Assembly (NCBI GenBank): GCA_020057805.1 | Contig: JAGVFD010000180.1 | Span: 1 to 5,604, forward strand | Length of the DNA: 5,604 nt | From: Sideroxydans sp. | GTDB taxonomy: Bacteria; Pseudomonadota; Gammaproteobacteria; Burkholderiales; Gallionellaceae | Reading direction: 5' to 3' | Shown: positions 1-5,604 of the stretch, in pieces | Layout: every line of letters starts with the position of its first letter | How positions within the stretch are numbered: position 1 is the first letter of the stretch | Made by a program: the position numbers and the translations under genes | The notes under the pieces: generated by a model | Databases searched by the model: none | Told to the model about the DNA's origin: nothing | The model's input: only the letters and a program-made list of their open reading frames with translations

Positions 1-1
1 C

Positions 2-493
2 TTCGGTGGCCGCTATTACGACACCGAGCCCGCAGGCATATTGGAGGGCAACGCGCGCTTCGCCAAGCAATCTATCGTCGCACTTACCGCAAGTAAATCC
101 ATCTGGAAGGCTGACAGCGTTGGCTTATCTTTAGAAATAGACGGCATGATTGGCCATCAATGGGGCGTAGCCACTCTGCAAGAAATAGGTCTTATCCCGG
201 TTCTGCGCTGGCAAGATTTTCCTTGGGAAGAAACACTGAAAACTAATTTTCGTTTTGCGCCCTTGGGAATTTCTTACACCACTTCCATCAGTCCGCTAGA
301 ACTCGGCAGTACGGGGAAAGGGAGTCGCACGCTGAATCTGCTACTCATCGAGTTGGGATTTGCACTGCCGCAACTGCAATCAGAAGAAATCTTCGCAAGG
401 TTGCACCATCGCTGTGACATTTACGACCTACTGAATAAACATGGCGCTAACGGCGAAGATTTTCTCGTGATTGGATTGAGGCATTATTTTTGA
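2..493 (+). CDS. Outer-membrane beta-barrel protein, C-terminal part (PagL/acyloxyacyl-hydrolase-like), 5' end outside window
   Basis: The reading frame is open from position 2 to the TGA at 491-493, giving 163 residues, and it lacks its beginning. The TTG at 41 is only an internal codon, because the frame continues upstream of it. The sequence alternates short polar and aromatic stretches as in transmembrane beta-strands and ends in ...LRHYF, with the C-terminal phenylalanine typical of BAM-assembled outer-membrane proteins. The last third (a run ending FALP, then LHHRCDIYDLL, then NGEDFLVIGLRHYF) resembles outer-membrane proteins related to the lipid A deacylase PagL, where a His-x-Ser pair followed by Glu near the C-terminus is catalytic. 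Here the pattern reads H136-R-C138 with E152, so Cys stands where PagL has Ser. Whether it is an enzyme is unknown. It converges on the cyclase gene with only 21 nt between stops, so it is not part of that operon. The barrel call is fairly safe, the PagL link tentative. Confidence 0.65.
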   Translation, partial: FGGRYYDTEPAGILEGNARFAKQSIVALTASKSIWKADSVGLSLEIDGMIGHQWGVATLQEIGLIPVLRWQDFPWEETLKTNFRFAPLGISYTTSISPLELGSTGKGSRTLNLLLIELGFALPQLQSEEIFARLHHRCDIYDLLNKHGANGEDFLVIGLRHYF

Positions 494-514
494 AGCCGCT
501 ATGCGTGCTGCAAA

Positions 515-2329
515 CTAATCCAACGAACACAGCAAGGCAGAATTACGATGTTTCTGACGCACATGAAACATGCGGAATGCGCCGAAATTTTTAGCGCTGG
601 GTATCGTGCCCGCGTATTCAAACGTTGACCAGCCCTCTCCTTCAATCTCTAACATCGCCACGAAAGGCTCTGTTCCAAACACTTCGCCTGGCGGGGTGAT
701 GGGTTCGATGCGTGCGGTTTTATTCACTTCGTTACTGGCGAACGTAAAGCACTGGGTGAGGTGGTCATACACTTTATAAACGGGGCCGTGGTGCAGGCCA
801 ATCCGCATGAGTAAAGGTTCGGCAATAGACAGCCCGCTCTGCTCCACCTCCGCCATGACTTCGTTTAAAGCGAGGGCAATCTGCGCGGCGGTGGAGGCTT
901 TTTCGGTGACCAAAAAAATGGCATCGCCCCAAGTATCAATGTGTTGTACATCCGCACCGTATTGTTCAATTGCTTGTGCGAGACGGGGATGTAATTCGGT
1001 GAAATACCACAAGATATCGCGGTCGTTCAATTTGCTAAAGCCACGTACATCGGCAAACAAAATGGCATGAGGCTCGCGTCGCGCTAACGGATAAGAATCG
1101 GTGACACGCGGCACGGTGCGCGTGGGAATCACCGCTGGGCTGGGAATAATTTCGGTCGCATGGCCGAGTTTCTTCCACTTTTCGATATTGGAATAAGTAC
1201 CGCGTCCTTGCGAGGTGAGCTTCTGATCCCACACCGCTAACTGCATCACTTTCGCATTGAGTGAATTGCCGCGCATGAGGGTCATGCCCATCGCCACATC
1301 CGAGCAAAAATTAAACAAAGAATCGTCGCCTAGAAAATCAGATTCCGTGACACACGATACGGTATTCGCACCCTTTATGCAGGCGCGAAAACGCGCTACC
1401 CATTCTTCACCCGCTGGACGCACGGCGACCGCACAAAAATTTTCCATACCAAAAGGCAGCCACACATTTAACTCACCACCTTGTTTCAAAATAGCTTCCG
1501 CAAACAAAATATCTGAACCCGCCATCAACGACCCATACGCCACCGCACAATGCTGCTGCGCTAATGCTTGCTCGATGCGCTGACTCAACAACTGCTCATC
1601 TTGCAAGGTAATGGGACGCTGCTTGTTAAAAGCGTGGCCGCAATAATGCACGACGGTCTCGGGCAATAAGGGCGCAATAATTTTTGCGTCAATTTTGAGG
1701 TGATTACAAATGAGTTTGAGTTGGAAATAGGTACGCGCGCGGGTCTGCAAGTTTTTTATGTTTTGCTGTGCTGCCAACTCAATCGCGCGTGCCGCCTCCA
1801 CCTCCATACCCATCAGCAGGTAGGCTTCTGCTTGCGAGGCCAAGGCAAAGTATTGCGGGCCTGTGTCTTGATTAGCTAATTGGATGGCCAATTTTGCAAA
1901 CTCACGCGCACTGTCCGTCGCACCTGCAAGTTGATACAGCGTGGCGGCATTGATGGCGGCGTAATGCCCACCCGAACGCGCAAACGCACGCTGATAAGTG
2001 GCGGCTGCGGCATGTAAATTATTCTTATCCACATCGGTCAACACCCCATCATCAGCCAATCCTTGAAAGGCCAAATCTTTCAAAATGCGCGCCTCTAACG
2101 CGCGCACATATTCATCTTGGCTCAAGTGGAGTTTATAGGCGTAGAAGGCATCTAAAGCACGTTGCTTGGCATTGCAGCGCGACAGTGCTAACACTGAACA
2201 ATGCTGGAAGTATTCTTCCAGCGGATACAGTTCGAGCGCCGCTTGCGCCAAGTCATATTCCTTCAAGTAATCCCCTGCGCGTTGCGCAGAGACGATTTCT
2301 GATTTGATTGCTTCGATAGATTGCATCAT
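515..2329 (-). CDS. TPR-like / SLOG-like / class III nucleotidyl cyclase three-part protein
   Basis: 604 residues, soluble, with no signal peptide or membrane span. Residues 1-220 are alanine-rich amphipathic helices of TPR type. Residues about 224-370 look like a Rossmann-type SLOG domain: YGSLMAGSDILFAEAILKQGG followed by a V-x-L-P strand echoes the G-S-x-x-G-x-D...G-G pattern of DprA/LOG proteins, and LGDDSLF and LAVWD follow. Residues about 421-560 are a class III cyclase domain. Metal-binding aspartates lie in LFADVRGFS (D427) and TWGDAIF (D469), RIGLHHGPV lies at 509-517, and transition-state residues N536 and R540 lie in EVNKTARIE. The purine-selecting positions are unusual: D465 stands where adenylate cyclases have Lys, and T529 where they have Asp. 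Cyclic-nucleotide synthesis is therefore likely but ATP versus GTP cannot be assigned. The gene starts at ATG (2329) inside the stop of the nuclease gene (ATGA overlap), so it is probably translationally coupled as the last gene of the operon. A second ATG follows immediately. Confidence 0.85.
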   Translation of the reverse strand: MMQSIEAIKSEIVSAQRAGDYLKEYDLAQAALELYPLEEYFQHCSVLALSRCNAKQRALDAFYAYKLHLSQDEYVRALEARILKDLAFQGLADDGVLTDVDKNNLHAAAATYQRAFARSGGHYAAINAATLYQLAGATDSAREFAKLAIQLANQDTGPQYFALASQAEAYLLMGMEVEAARAIELAAQQNIKNLQTRARTYFQLKLICNHLKIDAKIIAPLLPETVVHYCGHAFNKQRPITLQDEQLLSQRIEQALAQQHCAVAYGSLMAGSDILFAEAILKQGGELNVWLPFGMENFCAVAVRPAGEEWVARFRACIKGANTVSCVTESDFLGDDSLFNFCSDVAMGMTLMRGNSLNAKVMQLAVWDQKLTSQGRGTYSNIEKWKKLGHATEIIPSPAVIPTRTVPRVTDSYPLARREPHAILFADVRGFSKLNDRDILWYFTELHPRLAQAIEQYGADVQHIDTWGDAIFLVTEKASTAAQIALALNEVMAEVEQSGLSIAEPLLMRIGLHHGPVYKVYDHLTQCFTFASNEVNKTARIEPITPPGEVFGTEPFVAMLEIEGEGWSTFEYAGTIPSAKNFGAFRMFHVRQKHRNSALLCSLD

Positions 2330-3015
2330 TTAGGCACGCTCGTTTTTATGCACAACTGCTCACACGGAACACCATCATGGTTGGTGTCCAACCTTTTTAA
2401 GCCACATACCGTCAAATAAAAATGCGCCTCATCGCAGGTCACCATTTGCTTGCAGTAGTATTTTTTACCACAGACCAGCGCGCCAAATTTTGACGCGTCT
2501 TCCGTTTGAATAGGGGCTGATTTTTGCGTGTTCGGATGCCCATTGTTTTTAGCCTCGAAGGGATGCGCCTTACGCCATTGCGACGGTAGTTGTGGATTGG
2601 CTTGTTGCCATAAACCGCGTCGCGCCACTTGAGCTTCGCGCTGTAGGCTGTTGTAAGTTTTAGCGGCACGTGAACGCGAATACGACCACGCCATCCCCCG
2701 CTTCACCTGCTCCTCGTTAATGCTCAAGCCGCCCACGCTGACCAGCGCGATGGTGCGCCCAAATTGATCTACCGCTTGGCTTTCCACTTGAATCACTTTA
2801 CCGCCAATCAATGCCTGCAATGATTCACTCGATTGTTTGCCGTAGGGTTGCTCTTTCTCGGGCGCGTCAATGTTGGCTAACCGCAGCTTGGCTTTGAAAG
2901 GGCCGCTCTGCACAAACACCGTATCACCATCCATCACGGCAATCACTTTGGCCTCAAAGTGTTCGGCGTGCGCCGTCAACGCAACACACATTAGCAGTAC
3001 AAAAATACATTTCAC
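2326..3015 (-). CDS. Secreted staphylococcal-nuclease-like (thermonuclease) protein with C-terminal Excalibur domain
   Basis: From the GTG at 3015 the product is 229 residues. It opens with a classic signal peptide (MKCIFVLLMCVALTAHA, probable cut after A17), so it acts in the periplasm or outside. Residues about 18-140 are an SNase domain: MDGDTVFV gives calcium ligand D31, LRLANIDAPE gives R45, D50 and E53, and QFGRTIALV gives R87. These match the nuclease's Arg/Glu/Arg catalytic set. A linker follows, then a cysteine-rich Excalibur module (about 182-222) with the D-x-N-x-D-G-x-x-C-E calcium-binding signature in LDTNHDGVPCEQLC. The expected role is calcium-dependent cleavage of extracellular DNA or RNA. 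Start choice: an in-frame GTG at 3045 would add ten residues ([10 protein letters not shown]), but it lies inside pgpA and spoils the short basic signal-peptide start. The GTG at 3015 shares its first base with the pgpA stop (TAGTG), which fits coupling. No strong Shine-Dalgarno precedes either start. Confidence 0.9.
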   Translation of the reverse strand: MKCIFVLLMCVALTAHAEHFEAKVIAVMDGDTVFVQSGPFKAKLRLANIDAPEKEQPYGKQSSESLQALIGGKVIQVESQAVDQFGRTIALVSVGGLSINEEQVKRGMAWSYSRSRAAKTYNSLQREAQVARRGLWQQANPQLPSQWRKAHPFEAKNNGHPNTQKSAPIQTEDASKFGALVCGKKYYCKQMVTCDEAHFYLTVCGLKRLDTNHDGVPCEQLCIKTSVPK

Positions 3016-3518
3016 TAGATAAACGATTTGATAAAAGCCAGACACAGCAGCGCATAGCCTGCGGCGAGAAGATCATCGAACATCACGCCTAATCCACCGT
3101 GCCAATGCGAGTCAAAATGGCGAATAGGTTGCGGCTTAACAATGTCAAAAAAACGAAACAAGGCGAAGGCGAGTAGCTGCCATAGCCATCCTTCTGGCGT
3201 GAAAAAAAGCACCAACAGGAACGCCACAATTTCATCCCACACGATGCCACCGTAATCGCCCACGCCCAAGGCTTTGCCAGTAATGTCGCACACCCACACG
3301 CCCACGCCAAACGCCACCATCAACACCAGCAAAAACAGCGCATCACTCATACGCGGGGCGAGATACCAATACAGCGGAAAAGCCACCAACGTGCCCCAGG
3401 TACCCGGCGCTTTTTTCGCCAAGCCTGCACCAAACCCAAACGAGAGCAAATGCGCGGGATGGCTGAATAAAAATGTCCAGCTCGGTTGAATTTTTAATTC
3501 GTCATGTGAAGTGGTCAT
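3015..3518 (-). CDS. pgpA: Phosphatidylglycerophosphatase A
   Basis: A 167-residue inner-membrane enzyme that removes the phosphate from phosphatidylglycerophosphate to give phosphatidylglycerol. Family signatures run in order: [19 protein letters not shown] (26-44), [15 protein letters not shown] (86-100) with the conserved Asp and Asp-Glu, then [16 protein letters not shown] (121-136) and [15 protein letters not shown] (140-154). The acidic GVMFDD and VWDE motifs are the likely metal and catalytic site. Several hydrophobic segments (about 42-54, 59-77, 93-107, 113-125 and 148-166) are consistent with a polytopic membrane protein. It aligns along its length with E. coli PgpA as I remember it. 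I start it at the ATG at 3518, not the TTG at 3533: the ATG is preceded by GAGAAAG at a 6-nt spacing and gives the normal length. It overlaps the 3' end of thiL by 17 nt, the thiL-pgpA arrangement conserved in E. coli and relatives. Confidence 0.95.
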   Translation of the reverse strand: MTTSHDELKIQPSWTFLFSHPAHLLSFGFGAGLAKKAPGTWGTLVAFPLYWYLAPRMSDALFLLVLMVAFGVGVWVCDITGKALGVGDYGGIVWDEIVAFLLVLFFTPEGWLWQLLAFALFRFFDIVKPQPIRHFDSHWHGGLGVMFDDLLAAGYALLCLAFIKSFI

Positions 3519-4494
3519 AGCCCGCTTTCTCAATCTTCATTTCACTACCTTGTGCATCGCGTACCACACACCCCAATTCAGCACGGATGTAGCCGATGCG
3601 CGTAAGCGGAAATTTAAGTTGCTCCGCCAGCGCGATAAGCGCGTCATGCGCATCGGCAGCGGCGGTAAAACACAACTCGTAATCATCGCCACCAGACAAG
3701 GCACAACGCAGCGCAAGCTCTTCTTCAACGCCGTCATCCACGCAAGGGATCAATGCCGCGCCCACTTCTGCCCCCACCTGTGAGCGTTGCAAAATATGCC
3801 CAAGGTCAGCCAATAGCCCATCCGAAATATCTATCGCACTGTGAGCAATGCCGCGCAACGCCAAGCCCAACGCCACGCGCGGTTGCGGCTGGTGCAAAGC
3901 CTTCAAACACGCCTCGCGCACCTCACCATAAAACTTAAACTTGCCTTGCAAATTCGCCAAGCCCAACGCCGCTTGCCCCAACTTGCCCGACACCCAAATA
4001 TCATCGCCCACCTGCGCCCCATCACGGCGCAACGCCTTACCACACGGCACTTCACCCATGATGGTGACGCACAAATTAAGCGGCCCGCGCGTGGTGTCGC
4101 CACCGATAAGTTCCACCCCGTTGTCATCCGCTAGCGCAAAAAAACCTTCGCTGAATTTTTGTAACCAAGCCTCGTCTACCACCCTTCCCTCTCCCACGGA
4201 GAGAGGGCTAGGGCGAGAGTGCGTGTCATAAGGCAACGATAAAGACAACGTCGCCCAACGCGGCACCGCCCCCATCGCCGCGAGGTCAGATAAATTTACC
4301 GCGAGCGTCTTGTGACCTAATAGAAAGGGGTCTGCATCAGGAAAAAAATGCGTGCCACTCACCAACATGTCGGTGGAGATGGCGAGTTCTTTGCCTTCAG
4401 AAATTTTGACCAGCGCCGCATCATCCCCCACGCCTAATTCAGCACTGGGCGTGGGGCGCGTGAAATACGTTTGGATGAGATTGAATTCGGACAT
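3502..4494 (-). CDS. thiL: Thiamine-monophosphate kinase
   Basis: A 330-residue cytoplasmic kinase that phosphorylates thiamine monophosphate to thiamine diphosphate with ATP, the last step of the pathway. It has the PurM-like family motifs in order: GVGDDAALV (21-29), [11 protein letters not shown] (40-50), [16 protein letters not shown] (65-80), the nucleotide/metal site [10 protein letters not shown] (129-138), [16 protein letters not shown] (219-234) and [11 protein letters not shown] (267-277). The match to E. coli ThiL is close throughout. One exception is residues 89-106 (YDTHS...GRVV), where E. coli has about two residues between LTLP and DEAW. Most of that extra segment is encoded by a palindromic repeat listed separately. 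The ATG at 4494 is preferred because GGTGAG lies 6 nt upstream. The upstream in-frame GTG at 4524 would only translate the intergenic inverted repeat. This is the one gene of the cluster separated from its predecessor by a real gap. Confidence 0.96.
   Translation of the reverse strand: MSEFNLIQTYFTRPTPSAELGVGDDAALVKISEGKELAISTDMLVSGTHFFPDADPFLLGHKTLAVNLSDLAAMGAVPRWATLSLSLPYDTHSRPSPLSVGEGRVVDEAWLQKFSEGFFALADDNGVELIGGDTTRGPLNLCVTIMGEVPCGKALRRDGAQVGDDIWVSGKLGQAALGLANLQGKFKFYGEVREACLKALHQPQPRVALGLALRGIAHSAIDISDGLLADLGHILQRSQVGAEVGAALIPCVDDGVEEELALRCALSGGDDYELCFTAAADAHDALIALAEQLKFPLTRIGYIRAELGCVVRDAQGSEMKIEKAGYDHFT
4177..4230 (-). repeat. Dispersed palindromic repeat embedded in frame in thiL
   Basis: On the plus strand CCCTCTC (4187-4193) and GAGAGGG (4201-4207) form a perfect 7-bp inverted repeat around a 7-nt loop, followed by a third related block, GGGCGAGAG (4211-4219). 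Read on the minus strand, CTCTCGCCCTAGCCCTCTC then GTGGGAGAGGG has the look of the common intergenic CCCTCTCCC/GGGAGAGGG palindromes that I recognise from many proteobacterial genomes. Here it is translated as thiL residues about 94-103 ([10 protein letters not shown]), inside the segment that has no counterpart in E. coli ThiL. The quoted bounds are those of the extra protein segment, not a measured element edge. Confidence 0.7.
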
Positions 4495-4500
4495 AAACCA

Positions 4501-4506
4501 CTCACC
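4501..4506 (-). promoter_or_regulatory. thiL ribosome-binding site, partly inside a predicted stem
   Basis: GGTGAG on the minus strand lies 6 nt before the ATG at 4494 and decides the thiL start. Its first four bases (GGTG, 4506-4503) are the last four bases of the 3' arm of the 27-bp inverted repeat. If the stem forms, the site is partly closed. The effect on translation is inferred. Confidence 0.55.
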
Positions 4507-4591
4507 ACAGAGACACAAAAACACAGAGAGAAATACACCCGACCCTAATTGGGTTTAAGGGGCGTCTCCGTGTCTCTGTGTCTCTGTGGTG
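4503..4591 (-). repeat. Long inverted repeat (27-nt arms) in the nusB-thiL gap
   Basis: Arms 4503-4529 and 4565-4591 are inverted copies with 24 of 27 positions identical and a 35-nt loop between them. In minus-strand RNA the three differing positions become G-U pairs, so the whole 27-bp stem can form without a break. In plus-strand RNA they would be A-C mismatches. The 5' arm of the transcript is made of three 8-nt units, ACAGAGAC, ACAGAGAC and ACGGAGAC. The loop has a small secondary hairpin, ACCC-AATTA-GGGT (4554-4542). The CCACAGAGACACAGAG motif is one I recognise as dispersed between genes in many bacterial chromosomes. The stem begins 7 nt after the nusB stop and ends in the thiL ribosome-binding site. 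There is no U-run after it, so it does not look like a standard intrinsic terminator. Confidence 0.85.
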
Positions 4592-4598
4592 CAATTTT

Positions 4599-5051
4599 TT
4601 ACTTCGCTTTGATTTCAACTGCACGGACTTGCGCCGCCAGTTTGTCGAGCACGCCGTTGACGAATTTATGTCCGTCACTTCCTCCAAATGTTTTGGCGAG
4701 TTCAACGGCTTCGTTGATGACGACGCGGTAGGGCACTTCGGGTTGGTGGATGAGTTCATACGCGCCCACCAACAATACAGAAAATTCGACGGGGCTTAAT
4801 TCATGCACGGCACGGTCTAGGTGGGGTGTAATTTGTTCTGCGAGTGATTCATTATTTTCAATTACGCCGCGCAGGAGTTGGCTAAATAAAGCGAGGTCGT
4901 AACGACCAATACTTTTTTCTGCGAGGGTGGCTTTTTCAATTAGTGAGGCTGGCTTGGCAGACAGTCTCCACTCATAGACGCCTTGCATGGCAAGCTCACG
5001 CGCACGATGGCGCAGGCTTTTGGCGGGAGTCACACTTTTAATTTCACTCAT
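4599..5051 (-). CDS. nusB: Transcription antitermination factor NusB
   Basis: A 150-residue, all-helical cytoplasmic protein. With NusE (ribosomal protein S10) it binds boxA RNA and helps antitermination of rRNA operons. The N-terminal arginine-rich [15 protein letters not shown] (14-28) is the typical RNA-binding start of the family. The C-terminal block [20 protein letters not shown] and [15 protein letters not shown] (104-139) is the most conserved NusB signature. Its length is close to the usual 140-150 residues. The start ATG overlaps the ribH stop by 4 nt (ATGA) and has a strong Shine-Dalgarno, AAGGAA, at 5062-5057, 5 nt upstream. ribH-nusB adjacency is conserved across proteobacteria, so identity is secure. 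Confidence 0.96.
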   Translation of the reverse strand: MSEIKSVTPAKSLRHRARELAMQGVYEWRLSAKPASLIEKATLAEKSIGRYDLALFSQLLRGVIENNESLAEQITPHLDRAVHELSPVEFSVLLVGAYELIHQPEVPYRVVINEAVELAKTFGGSDGHKFVNGVLDKLAAQVRAVEIKAK

Positions 5052-5500
5052 GAAAATTCCTTCAATAAATTAGCCATCTCAATCGCCACTAAAGCGGCTT
5101 CTGCGCCTTTTACATTCATGCGCACTTCGGCTTGTTCGTCGGTGTTGGTGGTGAGGATGGCGTTGGCGATGGGTACACCACTGTGTAGTTGCACTTCGCC
5201 CACGCCACGCGCGGATTCGTTGCACACGATTTCAAAGTGGAAGGTGTCGCCACGGATGACTGCGCCGAGTGCAATGAGCGCGTCAAATTTGCGTGACTGC
5301 GCCATGCTTTGCAATGCCAATGGAATTTCTAATGCGCCAGGTACGGTGGTGAGAGTGATGTCGTCTTCGCTCACGCCGCTCTTCACCAACTGCATAAAGC
5401 AAGCGGCCAACAATCCTTCACACACGACGGGATTAAAACGGCTTTGCACGATGCCAATGCGCATGCCTGTGCCATTGAGGTTTTGTTTAATCTCTTTCAT
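5048..5500 (-). CDS. ribH: 6,7-dimethyl-8-ribityllumazine synthase
   Basis: A 150-residue enzyme that condenses 5-amino-6-ribitylaminouracil with 3,4-dihydroxy-2-butanone 4-phosphate, the penultimate step of riboflavin synthesis. It normally assembles as pentamers or 60-mers. Visible family residues are F22 in SRFN (stacking on the pyrimidine), TVPGALEIP (52-60), the phosphate/catalytic block [14 protein letters not shown] (79-92) with catalytic H88, [15 protein letters not shown] (110-124), and R127 before the terminal [16 protein letters not shown] helix. The start at 5500 is chosen because AAAGGA lies 6 nt upstream and the product then has normal length. An upstream in-frame start at 5587 would add 29 residues that run through ribBA. 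The start overlaps the ribBA stop by 4 nt (ATGA). RibBA, made from the preceding gene, supplies the butanone phosphate substrate. Confidence 0.96.
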   Translation of the reverse strand: MKEIKQNLNGTGMRIGIVQSRFNPVVCEGLLAACFMQLVKSGVSEDDITLTTVPGALEIPLALQSMAQSRKFDALIALGAVIRGDTFHFEIVCNESARGVGEVQLHSGVPIANAILTTNTDEQAEVRMNVKGAEAALVAIEMANLLKEFS

Positions 5501-5604
5501 TTCGCATCCTTTGATGAACAGTAACCTACGATTTCTAAACCGAAGCCGGCCATGCTCGGCATTTTGTGCGGCGTGGCGATGACGCACATTTTGCCCACGC
5601 CGAC
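5497..5604 (-). CDS. ribBA: RibBA C-terminus (3,4-dihydroxy-2-butanone-4-phosphate synthase / GTP cyclohydrolase II-like), 5' part outside window
   Basis: The minus strand from the window edge is open for 35 codons to a TGA at 5499-5497. It encodes [16 protein letters not shown], then [13 protein letters not shown] and SSKDAK. This matches the end of the GTP cyclohydrolase II-like domain of RibBA (the ...LGVxKM.LL...PxK....L.GFGLE(I/V)V pattern). Identity rests on that tail plus its position directly ahead of ribH, a common rib operon arrangement in beta- and gammaproteobacteria. A stand-alone ribA is possible but less likely in this place. Whether the cyclohydrolase half is catalytically intact cannot be judged, because its zinc-binding cysteines are not in the window. 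The stop overlaps the ribH start by 4 nt. Confidence 0.8.
   Translation of the reverse strand, partial: VGVGKMCVIATPHKMPSMAGFGLEIVGYCSSKDAK

Noticed and set aside
494..514. Possible bidirectional terminator between the converging barrel and cyclase genes (GCCGC...GCTGC imperfect repeat).
   Set aside because: The stem has internal mismatches and no T-run follows in either direction, so nothing here supports a terminator call.
807..1583. Plus-strand open frames opposite the cyclase gene (807-1070, 1257-1583).
   Set aside because: They are antisense shadows of a clearly coding gene with conserved motifs, and they show no domain signature or ribosome-binding site of note.
4495..4524. Longer thiL with a start at 4524 ([10 protein letters not shown] extension).
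   Set aside because: The extension is just the inverted repeat translated. The ATG at 4494 has a Shine-Dalgarno at proper spacing and matches the family's usual N-terminus.
4503..4591. CRISPR-like or tandem-repeat array suggested by repeated ACAGAGAC units.
   Set aside because: There are only three 8-nt units per arm, no spacers, and the arms are inverted and not direct repeats.
4502..4759. Minus-strand open frame of 85 codons across the nusB-thiL junction, with similar short frames on the plus strand.
   Set aside because: It lies out of frame over nusB and runs through the repeat, and its sequence is low-complexity with no family features.
5501..5587. N-terminal extension of RibH to 5587.
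   Set aside because: This stretch encodes the conserved RibBA tail in another frame, and the AAAGGA site fixes the ribH start at 5500.
4599..5604. FMN riboswitch controlling the rib genes.
   Set aside because: Such an element would lie ahead of the operon's first rib gene, which is outside the window. No matching structure is seen between ribBA, ribH and nusB, which overlap directly.

Overview
The window looks like chromosomal DNA of a proteobacterium, most likely a betaproteobacterium of the Nitrosomonadales/Gallionellaceae type. A gammaproteobacterium cannot be excluded. The case rests on the minus-strand gene order ribBA-ribH-nusB-thiL-pgpA, on thiL and pgpA products very like the E. coli proteins, and on two kinds of short dispersed palindromic repeat familiar from such genomes. 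Base composition is mixed, roughly half GC by eye. The lineage is an inference from gene order and protein similarity.

Layout from left to right. Positions 2-493 (+) hold the 3' end of a gene for an outer-membrane beta-barrel protein, which converges on a long minus-strand gene cluster. On the minus strand, in transcription order from the right edge, come: the last 35 codons of ribBA (5604-5497), ribH (5500-5048), nusB (5051-4599), a 104-nt gap holding a long inverted repeat, thiL (4494-3502), pgpA (3518-3015), a secreted staphylococcal-nuclease-like protein with an Excalibur domain (3015-2326), and a 604-residue protein with a TPR-like, a SLOG-like and a class III nucleotidyl cyclase region (2329-515).

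Nearly every junction is an overlap: 4 nt at ribBA/ribH, ribH/nusB and nuclease/cyclase, 17 nt at thiL/pgpA and 1 nt at pgpA/nuclease. The set is therefore probably one polycistronic unit with translational coupling. The only break is nusB-thiL, where a perfectly pairable 27-bp RNA stem ends inside the thiL ribosome-binding site. The first five genes are housekeeping: riboflavin synthesis, transcription antitermination, the last step of thiamine diphosphate synthesis, and phosphatidylglycerol synthesis. The last two are accessory additions, an exported nuclease and a probable signalling enzyme.

The points most worth a second look are a palindromic repeat that has become part of the thiL coding sequence, the inverted repeat that may gate thiL translation, and the cyclase, whose fold residues are intact but whose purine-selecting residues are not canonical. 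No phage, transposase, tRNA, CRISPR array or defence island is visible. I do not see a clearly new multi-gene system. The nuclease-cyclase pair is the nearest candidate.
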